Assembly (NCBI RefSeq): GCF_900110205.1
Contig: NZ_FOCV01000006.1
Coordinates: 1 to 64,000 of the forward strand
DNA length: 64,000 nucleotides
Direction of reading: 5' to 3'
From: Rhizobium tibeticum
GTDB lineage: Bacteria; Pseudomonadota; Alphaproteobacteria; Rhizobiales; Rhizobiaceae
The notes under the pieces are model-generated. The model was given only the letters and a program-made list of their open reading frames with translations. It made no database searches and had not been told where the DNA came from. Below are positions 26,666 through 35,775 of this stretch, in pieces (positions within the stretch are counted from its first letter, which is position 1; every line of letters starts with the position of its first letter). Position numbers and translations under genes: made by a program.

Positions 26666-27655
26666 CTATTCGAGTTCAATCTTGGCGTCGCGCACGACAG
26701 GTGTCCACTTGGCGATCTCCGCCTTTACATGTGCGCCGAGCTGCTCCGGCGTCGAACCCACGACAACGGCACTGAATTCGGCCATTTTCTTGCTAACTCC
26801 CGGATCAGCGAGCGCCTTGTTGGCCGCAAGGTTCAGACGAGCAACGACATCCGCCGGGGTGCCGGCGGGAGCAAACAGCGCGTTCCAGGTATAGGTTTCG
26901 TAGCCGGGAACGGTCTCGGCAACCGTCGGCACATCGGGGAAGGACGGTGCGCGCTGCTTGGTGGTGACCGCAAGTGCACGCAGCGTGCCGCTCTTGATGT
27001 GGCCGGACGACGACGGCAGGTTGTCGAACATGATCGGCACCTGATTGCCAAGAACATCGTTCAAGGCCGGGCCCGAGCCCTTATAGGGGATATGTTCCAT
27101 GTCCACCCCAGCCATTGCCTTGAAGAGCTCTCCGGAAAGATGCAGCGGCGTGCCGTTGCCGGACGAGGCATAGCTGTAAGTGCCTGGATTGGCCTTGAGG
27201 AGTGCGACCAGTTCGGGAAGTGTTTTGACCGGCAGTGCGGGATTGACGACGAGAACATTCGGAACCAAAACCAGTAACGAGATTGGGGCGAAATCCTTTT
27301 CGGGGTCGTAGGGGGTCGACTTCAGAATCAACGGATTGAGCGCATGGGTCGCAACCGTCCCCATCAGGATCGTATAACCATCCGGATCGGCCCGCGCGAC
27401 ATTGTCGGCGCCAAGATTGCCACCGGCACCTGCCACATTCTGCACGATCACCTGCTGGCCGAGATCCTCGGACATCTTCTGCGCGAGAATGCGGGCAACC
27501 ACGTCGGTCGATCCACCGGCCGCAAATGGCACGACCATGGTAACCTGCCGATCAGGAAAATCCGCCGCAAGCGATGGTGATCCAGCCACCAGCGTCGCTG
27601 CCAAAGAAAGGCCTGCAGCAAGCGTGCCTCGCCGCGTCAGGGTCAGTTTCGTCAT
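26666..27655 (-). CDS. Bug-family TTT substrate-binding protein 1
   Basis: A 329-residue periplasmic binding protein of the Bug (tripartite tricarboxylate transporter) family. It has a signal peptide (residues about 10-32, ending LAA), then FPDRQVTMVVPFAAGGSTDVVARILA, NVAGAGGNLG and PYDPEKDFAPISLL, which are family hallmarks. It captures a small carboxylate or similar ligand for TctA/TctB. The ATG at 27655 has AGGAGG upstream. It is the last gene of a four-gene minus-strand operon, and a second Bug protein heads the same operon. Ligand unknown. Confidence 0.88.
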   Translation of the reverse strand: MTKLTLTRRGTLAAGLSLAATLVAGSPSLAADFPDRQVTMVVPFAAGGSTDVVARILAQKMSEDLGQQVIVQNVAGAGGNLGADNVARADPDGYTILMGTVATHALNPLILKSTPYDPEKDFAPISLLVLVPNVLVVNPALPVKTLPELVALLKANPGTYSYASSGNGTPLHLSGELFKAMAGVDMEHIPYKGSGPALNDVLGNQVPIMFDNLPSSSGHIKSGTLRALAVTTKQRAPSFPDVPTVAETVPGYETYTWNALFAPAGTPADVVARLNLAANKALADPGVSKKMAEFSAVVVGSTPEQLGAHVKAEIAKWTPVVRDAKIELE

Positions 27656-27713
27656 CCTATTTCCTCCTCGTTTGCAGTCTGTTTTGTCAGCGCGATGCAA
27701 TGGTCCGGTTTGC

Positions 27714-29219
27714 TCAGTCTTCTTCCTGGAAGACCTCCTCGCGCTTGGCTTTTACCGACGGCAAGAACACGACCAGCAGGACAGCGAGCGCAATCAGAAG
27801 CAGGATGGCACTGATTGGACGCGTCACGAACGTCATTGGATCGCCGCGGGAGAGGATCATGGCGCGCCTCAGGTTTTCTTCGAGAAGCGGCCCCAGCACG
27901 AAGCCAAGAAGCAACGGTGCCGGCTCGCAGCGCAGCTTGACCAGCAGATAGCCCGCCAGCCCGAAAAACGCGACGGCGTATAGGTCGTAAACGTTGGTGT
28001 TGACGCTGTAGACCCCGATAGAACAGAAGGCCATGATGATCGGAAAAAGCACGTAGTAAGGAATAGTCAGCAATTTCACCCAAAGGCCGATCAGGGGCAG
28101 ATTGAGGACAACCAGCATCAGATTGCCGATCCACATCGAGGCGATGATGCCCCAGAACAGCGCCGGCTGCTCGATCGCCACGTTCGGACCTGGCACAATC
28201 CCCTGGATGATCATGGCGCCCACCATCAGCGCCATCACCGGATTGGCCGGAATTCCCAGCGTCAAAAGCGGAATGAACGAGGTCTGGGCACCGGCGTTGT
28301 TGGCCGATTCCGGTCCCGCAACACCGGCAATCGCCCCGTGACCGAACTCCTGCGGACGGTCGGAGATACGCTTTTCCACCGTATAGGAAGCAAACGCGGC
28401 AAGGATGGCACCGCCACCTGGCAGGATGCCAAGTGCCGACCCGATCGCCGTGCCGCGCAGCACCGGTGCGATCATCCGCCGGAAGTCCTCGCGCGTCGGC
28501 CACAGATCGCTGACCTTGGCCATCAATACCGTGCGGGTCTTCTCGCCCTCCAGATTGCGCAGGATTTCGGCAACACCGAACACGCCAACGGCGACGGCAA
28601 CGAAATTCAGGCCATCGGCATATTCGCGAATGCCAAGGGTAAAGCGCGGCGTTCCCGTGTAGATATCCGTCCCGACCAATCCGAGCAGCAGGCCGAGCGC
28701 CACCATGGCAAGCGCCTTGACGATCGAGCCATGCGCAAGGGCGACCGAGGAAACCAGCCCGACGATCATCAGCGAGAAGTACTCGGCGGCACCGAATTTA
28801 AGGGCAAGCGCGGTCAGAGGGATTGCGAAGATCGCCACAAGAAAGGTCGAGACGGTGCCGGCAAAGAACGAGCCGAGTGCTGCAATCGACAGAGCCGCCC
28901 CGGCTCTGCCGCGACGGGCCATCTGATACCCGTCGATGGCAGTCACCGCCGAGGAAGATTCGCCCGGCATGTTGATGAGGATGGCCGTGGTCGAGCCGCC
29001 GTACTGGGCGCCATAGTAGATGCCGGCAAGCATGATCAGCGAGGAAACCGGCTCGAGCTGGAACGTGATTGGCAACAGCATCGCGATGGTCGCGGTCGCT
29101 CCGATCCCCGGCAGGACGCCGATCAAGGTGCCAAGCAGCACGCCGATCAGGCAGAAGAGAAGGTTTTCGGGCGAGGCAGCGGTGCTGAAGCCAAGCGCGA
29201 GATTACTGATGAGATCCAT
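27714..29219 (-). CDS. tctA: TctA-family transporter large permease
   Basis: A 501-residue integral membrane protein with the TctA hallmarks IGVLPGIGATATIAMLLP, YYGAQYGGSTTAILINMPGE and ILPGGGAILAAF, and about twelve hydrophobic segments. It forms the channel of a secondary tripartite tricarboxylate transporter together with TctB and a Bug binding protein. It is preceded by tctB at a nine-base interval and followed by a Bug gene, so it belongs to one transcript. The length is standard. The sodium or proton-coupled substrate is unknown. Confidence 0.93.
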   Translation of the reverse strand: MDLISNLALGFSTAASPENLLFCLIGVLLGTLIGVLPGIGATATIAMLLPITFQLEPVSSLIMLAGIYYGAQYGGSTTAILINMPGESSSAVTAIDGYQMARRGRAGAALSIAALGSFFAGTVSTFLVAIFAIPLTALALKFGAAEYFSLMIVGLVSSVALAHGSIVKALAMVALGLLLGLVGTDIYTGTPRFTLGIREYADGLNFVAVAVGVFGVAEILRNLEGEKTRTVLMAKVSDLWPTREDFRRMIAPVLRGTAIGSALGILPGGGAILAAFASYTVEKRISDRPQEFGHGAIAGVAGPESANNAGAQTSFIPLLTLGIPANPVMALMVGAMIIQGIVPGPNVAIEQPALFWGIIASMWIGNLMLVVLNLPLIGLWVKLLTIPYYVLFPIIMAFCSIGVYSVNTNVYDLYAVAFFGLAGYLLVKLRCEPAPLLLGFVLGPLLEENLRRAMILSRGDPMTFVTRPISAILLLIALAVLLVVFLPSVKAKREEVFQEED

Positions 29220-29228
29220 CGACGCCTC

Positions 29229-29690
29229 CTAGAACCGGACCCAAGGGCCGAAGCGCTCGAATGGCAAGCCAAGCGCGTAGCTGAAAACGGCGACCGAGAA
29301 GAGGGTTATTGCAGCTGCAAGTATGATCGCCAGCGGCACCTTCATCCGTGAGGAAGCGAAAGCTGCGATAAGCGCCACGACGAACAGCGACGGCACGAAA
29401 CCGAGACCGCGCACCGTCAATCCAAAGACGATGGGTGCTGGCAGGATGAAGGCCATTCCGCGCAACGCGATCGGGCCAAGCGGTTCACCCTGGACCCTTG
29501 TCGCCTGGATCAGCACGATCAAGCCAAGAAATGTCAGGACGACAGCAAGCAGCAGCGGAAAATAGCCCGGGCCCATGCGCAGCGCAGTGCCGAGTTCAAG
29601 GTTCAGACATTGATAAATGAAGAAACAGCCGATCCCGATGAAGAGCGCGCCGCAAAAGGCGTTGGTGCTGTCGAATGTCAATGGTTTCAT
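29229..29690 (-). CDS. tctB: TctB-family transporter small permease
   Basis: A 153-residue protein with four hydrophobic segments and the family feature RMGPGYFPLLLAVVL after the first helix. It is the small membrane subunit of the tripartite tricarboxylate transporter. The start is placed at MKPLTFDS, behind a purine-rich site; an upstream in-frame extension has no membrane or family support. It lies directly before tctA and after the second Bug gene. Confidence 0.85.
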   Translation of the reverse strand: MKPLTFDSTNAFCGALFIGIGCFFIYQCLNLELGTALRMGPGYFPLLLAVVLTFLGLIVLIQATRVQGEPLGPIALRGMAFILPAPIVFGLTVRGLGFVPSLFVVALIAAFASSRMKVPLAIILAAAITLFSVAVFSYALGLPFERFGPWVRF

Positions 29691-29832
29691 ATCTCCCCCC
29701 ATGGCGGTTGCCGTTGCGTTACCGCTGTCACGGCACGCAAAATCCAGACGTTGCCGCACAAACAGCAAGGGCGGCCAAGTGCGGCCGCGACAGCGCCGCC
29801 CGAAACGCATTCCGGGCGGCAACCGACGGTAC

Positions 29833-30816
29833 TTAGTCGGCGTACTGGCCCGCCGCCTCGATCACCGGCTTCCAGCGGCCAATCTCGGTTTCGAGCTTGG
29901 CCTTGAGGGCCGCCGGTGTCGCGTCAGCTTCCGACGACGGCTCGGTGCCGAGTTCGGCAAAGCGGGCAACGACGTTTGGATCCTTGAGCGCAACCTGCAG
30001 CGATTTCGACAGCCGCTCGGTCACATCTGCCGGCGTGCCTTTTGGCGCATAAATCCCGTGCCAGATACCGACCTGGAAGTCGGCAAGACCGCCTTCGACG
30101 GCTGTCGGAACATCCGGCAGCACCTTCAGGCGTGCGGGCGAGGTGACGGCGTAAGCCTTGATCGTGCCGCCCTTGATCTGCTTGGTCGTGTTGGTGGTCT
30201 GATCGCACATGATGTCGACCTGGCCGCCGAGCAGGTCGGTCATTGCGGGGCCAGTGCCCTTGTAAGGAACCGTGGTCAACGGCGTTTGGATCGCGCTCAT
30301 CAGCATCATGCCACACAGGTGGGACGCTGCGCCAATGCCCGCATTGGCAACGGTAACGCTATCCTTGTTGGCCTTGATGTATTCGACGAGGCCCTTGAGA
30401 TCGGTCGGCTCGAAATCCTTGCGCGCAACGATGGTCATCGGCACGTCAGTCACGAGGCCCACATATTCGAAGGAGTTCAAAGTGTCATAGGCAAGCTTGC
30501 GGTAAAGCGTGGCGCTTGTCGCCATGCCGATATGATGCAACAGCACCGTATAGCCATCCGGGTCTGCCTGTGCGACGCGGCCTGCGCCAAGGGTGCCACC
30601 AGCCCCGCCGACATTTTCGACGACAATCTGCTGGCCGAGATCCTTCGACATCGACTCGGCCACGAGACGGGCCACAGTATCCGTCGGACCGCCGGCGGCG
30701 AACGGAACGACCATCGTGATGGTCCGTTCCGGGTAGGTTTGAGCGATTGCGGACGCGGACATGAACGAAACGGCAGCAACGGCCGTCATGCCGAACAAGG
30801 CGTTCAATATTTTCAT
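29833..30816 (-). CDS. Bug-family TTT substrate-binding protein 2
   Basis: A 327-residue Bug protein with a signal peptide (residues about 5-25, ending AIAQ), then YPERTITMVVPFAAGGPTD, NVGGAGGTLGAGRVAQADPD and VPYKGTGPAM. It resembles binding protein 1 but is clearly not a recent copy. It heads the operon (bug2, tctB, tctA, bug1) and lies nearest to the candidate activator site. Having two different binding proteins for one permease pair suggests two ligands or two affinities. The ATG at 30816 follows GGGAGGA. Confidence 0.88.
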   Translation of the reverse strand: MKILNALFGMTAVAAVSFMSASAIAQTYPERTITMVVPFAAGGPTDTVARLVAESMSKDLGQQIVVENVGGAGGTLGAGRVAQADPDGYTVLLHHIGMATSATLYRKLAYDTLNSFEYVGLVTDVPMTIVARKDFEPTDLKGLVEYIKANKDSVTVANAGIGAASHLCGMMLMSAIQTPLTTVPYKGTGPAMTDLLGGQVDIMCDQTTNTTKQIKGGTIKAYAVTSPARLKVLPDVPTAVEGGLADFQVGIWHGIYAPKGTPADVTERLSKSLQVALKDPNVVARFAELGTEPSSEADATPAALKAKLETEIGRWKPVIEAAGQYAD

Positions 30817-30981
30817 TTCATCCTCCCAGTAACCGGCCGGAACGGCTCCCCCCGCCCCGGTCATCAATTGCTACTGTGGAGCGCTCAATGCGCCCGACAA
30901 CCGCGCGAGGTGCTGCTTATCGCATTTTCCTGAAACATATAGCACAAGATGGGTAGGAAAGGGGACAAACGCGCGGAATCA

Positions 30982-30999
30982 TGGGTAGATTTCCACCCA
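30982..30999. promoter_or_regulatory. Candidate enhancer site for the sigma-54 regulator
   Basis: TGGGTAGATTTCCACCCA is an 18-base dyad (TGGGT-N-GA-NN-TC-N-ACCCA), right after the regulator stop codon and 166 bases upstream of the bug2 start. A second half-site TGGGTAGGAAA starts at 30950. The distance suits an enhancer bound by the neighbouring NtrC-type regulator. I could not find a convincing -24/-12 promoter between it and bug2. Confidence 0.5.
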
Positions 31000-32346
31000 T
31001 CACGCGTCGAGCTCGTCATCGCCCGCCCCTCCTTTCTCAAGCCCGTATTTCTGCATCTTCTCATAGAGCGTCTTTCGCGAAACGCCGAGCATCTCGTAGA
31101 CCGGACGCAAGCTTCCACCGTGAGCGGCAAGCGCGCTGGCGATAAGGCCGCGCTCGTAAGCGGCAACCCTGTCGGCGAGCTTTTGGTTTTGCAAAGCCGC
31201 GTCCTCAGGCTGCAGGTCGAGACCGAGAACCAGTCGGTCGGCGGCGTTGCGCAATTCGCGCACATTGCCCGGCCAGCTTCGCGAGCCGATCTTTCCGATC
31301 GTCTCCGGCCGTACGTCCATGTCGCTGCGCCCGTAGCGGGCCGCCGCCTCTCGAACCAGCTGGAGAAACAACAGCGGAATATCGGCCTGTCGCTGCGCAA
31401 GCGAGGGCACGTGAATAGTCGCGACATTGAGACGGTAAAGGAGGTCAGGGCGAAAGCGCCCACGCGCCACTTCCGTCTCCAGATCGACCTTGCTCGTGGC
31501 GATGAAGCGCACGTCGAGCGATACGGGTTCGTTGGAGCCCAAACGGGTAATAATGCGCTCCTGCAGGACACGCAGGAATTTCGCCTGTAGATCGAACGGC
31601 ATCGAACCGATTTCGTCGAGCAGGATCGTGCCGCCACGGCCATGCTCGAACTTGCCATATCGCGGTCGAAGGGCGCCGGGAAATGCGCCGGCTTCGTGTC
31701 CGAACAATTCACTCTCGATCAGGGTCTCGGGCAGTGCGGCGCAATTGATTGCGATGAACGGCTTGTCAGCCCGGGCACTGGTGTCGTGCAGCGCACGGGC
31801 GACGACTTCCTTGCCGGCGCCCGTCTCACCGATGATGAGAGTGTCGGCATCCGTGGCTGCAATGGCTCGCAGCCGATAACGCAGATCCACCATGGCCTGC
31901 GTGCGTCCCGGCAGACGAGCCTCGATGTCGTCGCGCTTGCCGGCCACCGCACGCAAACGCCTGTTCTCGAGAACCAGGCTGCGCCGATCCAGCGCGCGTC
32001 GGATGATGCCAACAAGGTGCTGTGCCGCGAACGGCTTTTCGACAAAGTCATAGACCCCGGCATGCATTGCGCTGACTGCGAGCTGCACGTCCGCATGTCC
32101 CGTCACCAGGATGACCGGTATCTCGGAATCCATCTCGCGTATGCGCTGCAAGAGCGTCATGCCATCCATGCCGGGCATCCGGATATCGCTAATCACCACG
32201 CCGTCGAAGCCATATCCGACACGTTCCAACACCGGTTCTGCATTGGCGAACGTAACGACGTCCAGCCCAAACAGGCTGAGTGCCTGGGCAGACGAGCGAC
32301 GCATCTCCTCCTCATCGTCTATCAGAAGTATCCGGCTGCCGCTCAT
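31000..32346 (-). CDS. DctD-like sigma-54-dependent response regulator
   Basis: A 448-residue NtrC-type regulator. The receiver domain (1-120) has the acidic pair LIDDEEEMRRSS, phosphorylatable Asp in ISDIRMPGMDG and Lys in EKPF. The AAA+ domain (145-375) has Walker A GETGAGKE and Walker B LDEIG. The sigma-54 contact loop reads GAFPGA rather than GAFTGA. A Fis-type helix-turn-helix ends the protein (YEMLGVSRKTLYEKM). It overlaps the sensor kinase by ATGA. It likely activates the adjacent Bug/TctAB operon in response to a carboxylate. Confidence 0.92.
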   Translation of the reverse strand: MSGSRILLIDDEEEMRRSSAQALSLFGLDVVTFANAEPVLERVGYGFDGVVISDIRMPGMDGMTLLQRIREMDSEIPVILVTGHADVQLAVSAMHAGVYDFVEKPFAAQHLVGIIRRALDRRSLVLENRRLRAVAGKRDDIEARLPGRTQAMVDLRYRLRAIAATDADTLIIGETGAGKEVVARALHDTSARADKPFIAINCAALPETLIESELFGHEAGAFPGALRPRYGKFEHGRGGTILLDEIGSMPFDLQAKFLRVLQERIITRLGSNEPVSLDVRFIATSKVDLETEVARGRFRPDLLYRLNVATIHVPSLAQRQADIPLLFLQLVREAAARYGRSDMDVRPETIGKIGSRSWPGNVRELRNAADRLVLGLDLQPEDAALQNQKLADRVAAYERGLIASALAAHGGSLRPVYEMLGVSRKTLYEKMQKYGLEKGGAGDDELDA

Positions 32347-34172
32347 TCGGCCGCCTCGCTGATTGCCGGCGCAGCATCAAGCACGATACGGAATTCGGCT
32401 CCGCCATCCTGTGCATTGACAACCGAAAGGCTGCCGCCGAAATCCCTGATGATGTTGTAGGAGATCGACAAGCCGAGCCCGAGGCCGCGGCCAACGCCCT
32501 TCGTGCTGAAGAACGGATCGAAGATCCGATCGGCAATCGATGGGGGAACACCCGGCCCGTGGTCGCGGACAGTCAGGACCACTTTGGCCCCGTCGCTGGC
32601 GGCCACGACATGGATCCGCCTGTCGTCAAACCCCTCCACCGCATCAGCGGCATTGGTGATGATGTTGACAAGAACCTGCTGCAGGCGCACCGACCCTGCC
32701 TGCACGGCTGCAGATGGTTCGCCGAGATCGATAACGAGCGTCGCGTCCGCCACTTTCAGGCGTGCAGAAACGATTTCAAGAGTATCGGCCATTACGGCCG
32801 CAAGCGAAACTGGACCTATCTTCTCGTTCGGCTTGCGCGCGAAATTGCGCAGGTGCTTGCTGATCGACGCCATCCGGTCGATCAGAGCGGAGATGCGAGA
32901 AAGGTTGTCACGGGCCTCATCAACGCGATTGCGCGCAATCAGCATCGCGGCACTGTCCACATAGGTCTTGGCGGCAGCAAGCGGCTGGTTGAGTTCATGC
33001 GACAATGCCGCTGACATTTGCCCGAGGCCAGCAAGCTTTCCTGCCTGAATGAGGTCGGCCTGCGTCTGGCGGAGCTTGCGTTCCGTCAGCCGTCGCTCAC
33101 CGATTTCCTCTTCGATGCGTTGATTGACACGTGCCAGATCAGCGGTTCGCTCCTCGACACGCTGCTCCAGCTCACTGCGAGCATCGATCTGCATGCGCAT
33201 TCTCTCCTGCGCGCGTGCGCGACGCTGCAGCACGATCGCGACAACCAGCCCCGACAGACCGATGGAAAGCAGGACCGCAATGAGCATTGTGCGTGCCTGT
33301 GCATGCACGGAACTTGTGTCCATCAGGACACTGACGGTCCAGTCTGCGTCATCCATGTAGTGAGAAAGCGTCAGATATTCCCTCGTGGCGCCGACGTCGG
33401 CAATCGTGATCAGGCGATGACCACCCACGCGCTGCTCGCTAATCGGAAGCGGCTTTAAGACGGCTTCGGCATAGCGACGCGATGCCTGGGTGCGGTCAAG
33501 GCGCTCCCCTGTCAGGGGCAGAATGCCGGAATACAGCCACTCCGGGCTGCCGGTCATGAAAATAATGCCTTCCGGATCGGACACGAATATCTTGTACTCG
33601 CCGCCCTTCCACGACGCCTCGATCGAATCGATATCGACCTTGAAGACGATAACGCCGCGTATGGTTTCATTCACCCGGATTGGCGAGGCGAAGTAATAGC
33701 CTCGCTTCAGCGACGTGGTGCCGAGCGCGTAGAACCGCGCCTGACTGCCTTTTGCAGCATCCTGAAAGTAGGGCCGGTAGCTGAAATTCTCCCCCACGAA
33801 GCTCGTCGGGCCATCATGATTGCTTGCGGCGATGGTATCGCCATTCATCCTCATCACATAGATGTCGGATGATTCAAGCAGACTGTTGATCTCTTTCAGA
33901 TAGGTGTTCGCTTTATCGCGCAGAGCCTGATTATCGGGATCACTCACGAGTTGCTTGATATCGTCGTGGTCGGCGATCAGCTCCGGGAGCGGTTCGTATC
34001 GGCTCAGATGCCCGGCAAGTGCCGAGACGGCAAGGCGCAAGGCCGAGCCGGCCTGCAATGAGGCCTCGTTCATATAGCTTCGCGTCGCCAATTCCCTGCC
34101 GGGAAAGATCGCAGCATAGCAAACGGCCAATAACAGGCAGAGCCCTACAAGGACACGAAATCGCTGCGTCAC
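32343..34172 (-). CDS. DctB-like sensor histidine kinase
   Basis: A 609-residue membrane kinase. Two membrane helices (about 10-28 and about 287-307) flank a periplasmic double-Cache-type ligand domain containing SYRPYFQDAAKGS and GVIVFKVDIDSIE. A coiled coil (ELEQRVEERTADL) leads to HisKA with ALSHELNQPLAAAKTYVDSA, where His is the phosphorylation site, then an ATPase domain with NIITNAADAV and GRGLGLGLSI. The start is GTG at 34172, behind GGGAGGAG. The structure matches DctB-type sensors of C4-dicarboxylates. It is translationally coupled to its regulator. Confidence 0.9.
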   Translation of the reverse strand: MTQRFRVLVGLCLLLAVCYAAIFPGRELATRSYMNEASLQAGSALRLAVSALAGHLSRYEPLPELIADHDDIKQLVSDPDNQALRDKANTYLKEINSLLESSDIYVMRMNGDTIAASNHDGPTSFVGENFSYRPYFQDAAKGSQARFYALGTTSLKRGYYFASPIRVNETIRGVIVFKVDIDSIEASWKGGEYKIFVSDPEGIIFMTGSPEWLYSGILPLTGERLDRTQASRRYAEAVLKPLPISEQRVGGHRLITIADVGATREYLTLSHYMDDADWTVSVLMDTSSVHAQARTMLIAVLLSIGLSGLVVAIVLQRRARAQERMRMQIDARSELEQRVEERTADLARVNQRIEEEIGERRLTERKLRQTQADLIQAGKLAGLGQMSAALSHELNQPLAAAKTYVDSAAMLIARNRVDEARDNLSRISALIDRMASISKHLRNFARKPNEKIGPVSLAAVMADTLEIVSARLKVADATLVIDLGEPSAAVQAGSVRLQQVLVNIITNAADAVEGFDDRRIHVVAASDGAKVVLTVRDHGPGVPPSIADRIFDPFFSTKGVGRGLGLGLSISYNIIRDFGGSLSVVNAQDGGAEFRIVLDAAPAISEAAE

Positions 34173-34451
34173 GAACGTGGGCTCCTCCCTTCCCTCGGCC
34201 CGCGGCTTTTTCCGGGCGCAGAGCAAGTCTAGAGTTCAAAGCCGCAGTTTCCAAGAGCGCACGTTAACAGCACAAGGCCGCTTAGACGCTCGGACGCGAG
34301 ACGGTGGCAGATTGTGGGGGAATACCGCCCTTAAACGCAATCGTCGTGACGCGTTGACCGCGCCTCACTTCACCAGATGGTTACACGCGGTTTCATTCAG
34401 TGACGGAACGGCCCTTTGCAGCCGATCGTTTCCTTTTTGAAAGGAGACGTC

Positions 34452-34664
34452 ATGAGCGAAGAATTGCTTGAAACATCGTACTCACCGGCCACATTGCAAA
34501 AACAATACTGCCTCGACAAGACAGAAGCACGAAGGCTGCTGACCAGTTTCGGGAGCTGCCAGCATGAAATGGACAGGCTGCTTGCGGCACGAGGCAGGAC
34601 AAAATTGCATCGAAAGCGCGAAATTCACACCCCCATCTCGAGCGCTCCCTTCGGGATCGGATAG
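34452..34664 (+). CDS. Small conserved protein of unknown function
   Basis: A 70-residue protein behind a strong AAGGAGA site. The first 50 residues resemble short rhizobial proteins related to DUF3606 (SYSPATLQKQY, DKTEARRLLTSFGSCQHEMDRLLAARGR), which are basic and may be helical. No catalytic or membrane feature is present. It stands between the sensor-kinase gene and an opposite-strand small gene, with no clear operon partner. Confidence 0.55.
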   Translation: MSEELLETSYSPATLQKQYCLDKTEARRLLTSFGSCQHEMDRLLAARGRTKLHRKREIHTPISSAPFGIG

Positions 34665-34719
34665 CCGTTGGTTCTGACGACGATCTCAGACGCCGAACGG
34701 CCCGGTGCACCTTAGCCCA

Positions 34720-35001
34720 CTAATGCAAAGTGCTTTCAGACCGCGCTCGGTCCTCGAACGAAGCGACGAGCGAGATGCCGTGCTCGAGTAAAATGGTGGC
34801 CGCCTTCAGCTCTAGCGGTGAAAGGTCGCTGACCAGGCCGCGGATCGTTTTTGCAAGACAGGTCGAGTTGGCGGCATATGTGATGTCGCCGATTTCTCGC
34901 GCCTGCCCAGCGGTTTCTTCCAGCGCTTCGGCGACCAACGACATGATGTCGGAGCGTTCGCGCAGTGTCATTTCGTCAAGCGTCTTGCCAGGTTCCTGCA
35001 T
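34720..35001 (-). CDS. Small hypothetical helical protein
   Basis: A 93-residue, mostly acidic protein predicted to be helical, with EMTLRERSDIMSLVAEALE and GLVSDLSPLELKAATILLEHG. The ATG at 35001 follows GGGAGA at five bases, which decides the start. No domain was recognised. Nothing nearby suggests a function; it is transcribed away from the acylphosphatase-like gene. Confidence 0.45.
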   Translation of the reverse strand: MQEPGKTLDEMTLRERSDIMSLVAEALEETAGQAREIGDITYAANSTCLAKTIRGLVSDLSPLELKAATILLEHGISLVASFEDRARSESTLH

Positions 35002-35347
35002 CGAGATCTCCCAAACGCGCACGACTGCGATGCGACCGTCCAGCCGCTACGCAATCTCTCTCATTGGCGGGTATCAACGGCGAGGATCGCCTCTCCCTCA
35101 AAATGGATATTGACATCTATCAAGACAAGGCGTGGCTTCCATGCAGCCCACACATGCCAAGACCGCTGCTCACAGAGACCGCCGCCGTCAATGCGAGAAC
35201 CCTTCCTAAAGCAGCTGATCGTGACGAAATTTAGCAGTATGCACTTCGCCTCCAGATGACCCGGAACCGGTGACATCAGCATCATGGGGCTTTCGCAAGC
35301 TCATTTCGGCGCTATGCTATCACCAGACGGCAGCCCGCGAGACTTTC
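35002..35347 (+). other. Gap without recognisable gene
   Basis: This divergent intergenic region separates two small genes. No gene, clear palindrome or repeat was recognised. It must hold both promoters, but I could not place them. Confidence 0.35.
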
Positions 35348-35617
35348 ATGACCGAGCAACATCAAAGCCCATTGCAGGAACGGATGACGATCCTTGGTGA
35401 TCTTGATGCCGCCTCCTTCATTCCATGGATTGAACGCCACGCGGCAAAGCTTGGGCTGTCGCAGGCCATATCTCATATGAGTGCCGATCGGATCGAACTG
35501 GAGGTCGTCGGGCCGACAGAACTGATCGACATGATGGAGATGGGCTGCTGTCTCGGGCCTATCGACGTCTGGGTCGAAACGATCCTTCGCACACCGGTCG
35601 ACAGCGACGCAGACTGA
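35348..35617 (+). CDS. Acylphosphatase-like protein
   Basis: An 89-residue protein of acylphosphatase size and pattern: a short strand with RMTILGDLDAASFIPWIERHAAKLGL, a central DRIELEVVGP and a helix MMEMGCCLGP. Acylphosphatases cleave acyl phosphates and use an Arg and Asn; in this protein the Arg of the usual G-x-VQGVxFR loop is not evident, so activity is doubtful. It appears to be a single-gene unit. Confidence 0.5.
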   Translation: MTEQHQSPLQERMTILGDLDAASFIPWIERHAAKLGLSQAISHMSADRIELEVVGPTELIDMMEMGCCLGPIDVWVETILRTPVDSDAD

Positions 35618-35775
35618 CCGTGCGCAGCCGCAGAATTATCCACTGCCCTTTATTTAATCAGCGTTGCCAATGCGAAATACTTATGCAAACCTGAAGGCTG
35701 CCTGGAGTAGGCCGCCCGCCTTTGGCGGCGCGTTTGCAACTGGCAAGCCATTGATAATATTTTGAAAGTTTAGCC

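Noticed and set aside
28338..29351. 337-codon plus-strand frame opposite tctA
   Set aside because: Composition is charge- and repeat-like without domain features; the TctA gene on the other strand is unambiguous.
29617..30933. 438-codon plus-strand frame opposite tctB and bug2
   Set aside because: It covers two genes of the other strand and has no signal, motif or ribosome site.
30816..30950. A -24/-12 promoter for bug2
   Set aside because: Only a GG-N10-GC spacing match around 30880-30895 was found, without TTGC at -12; too weak to report as a promoter.
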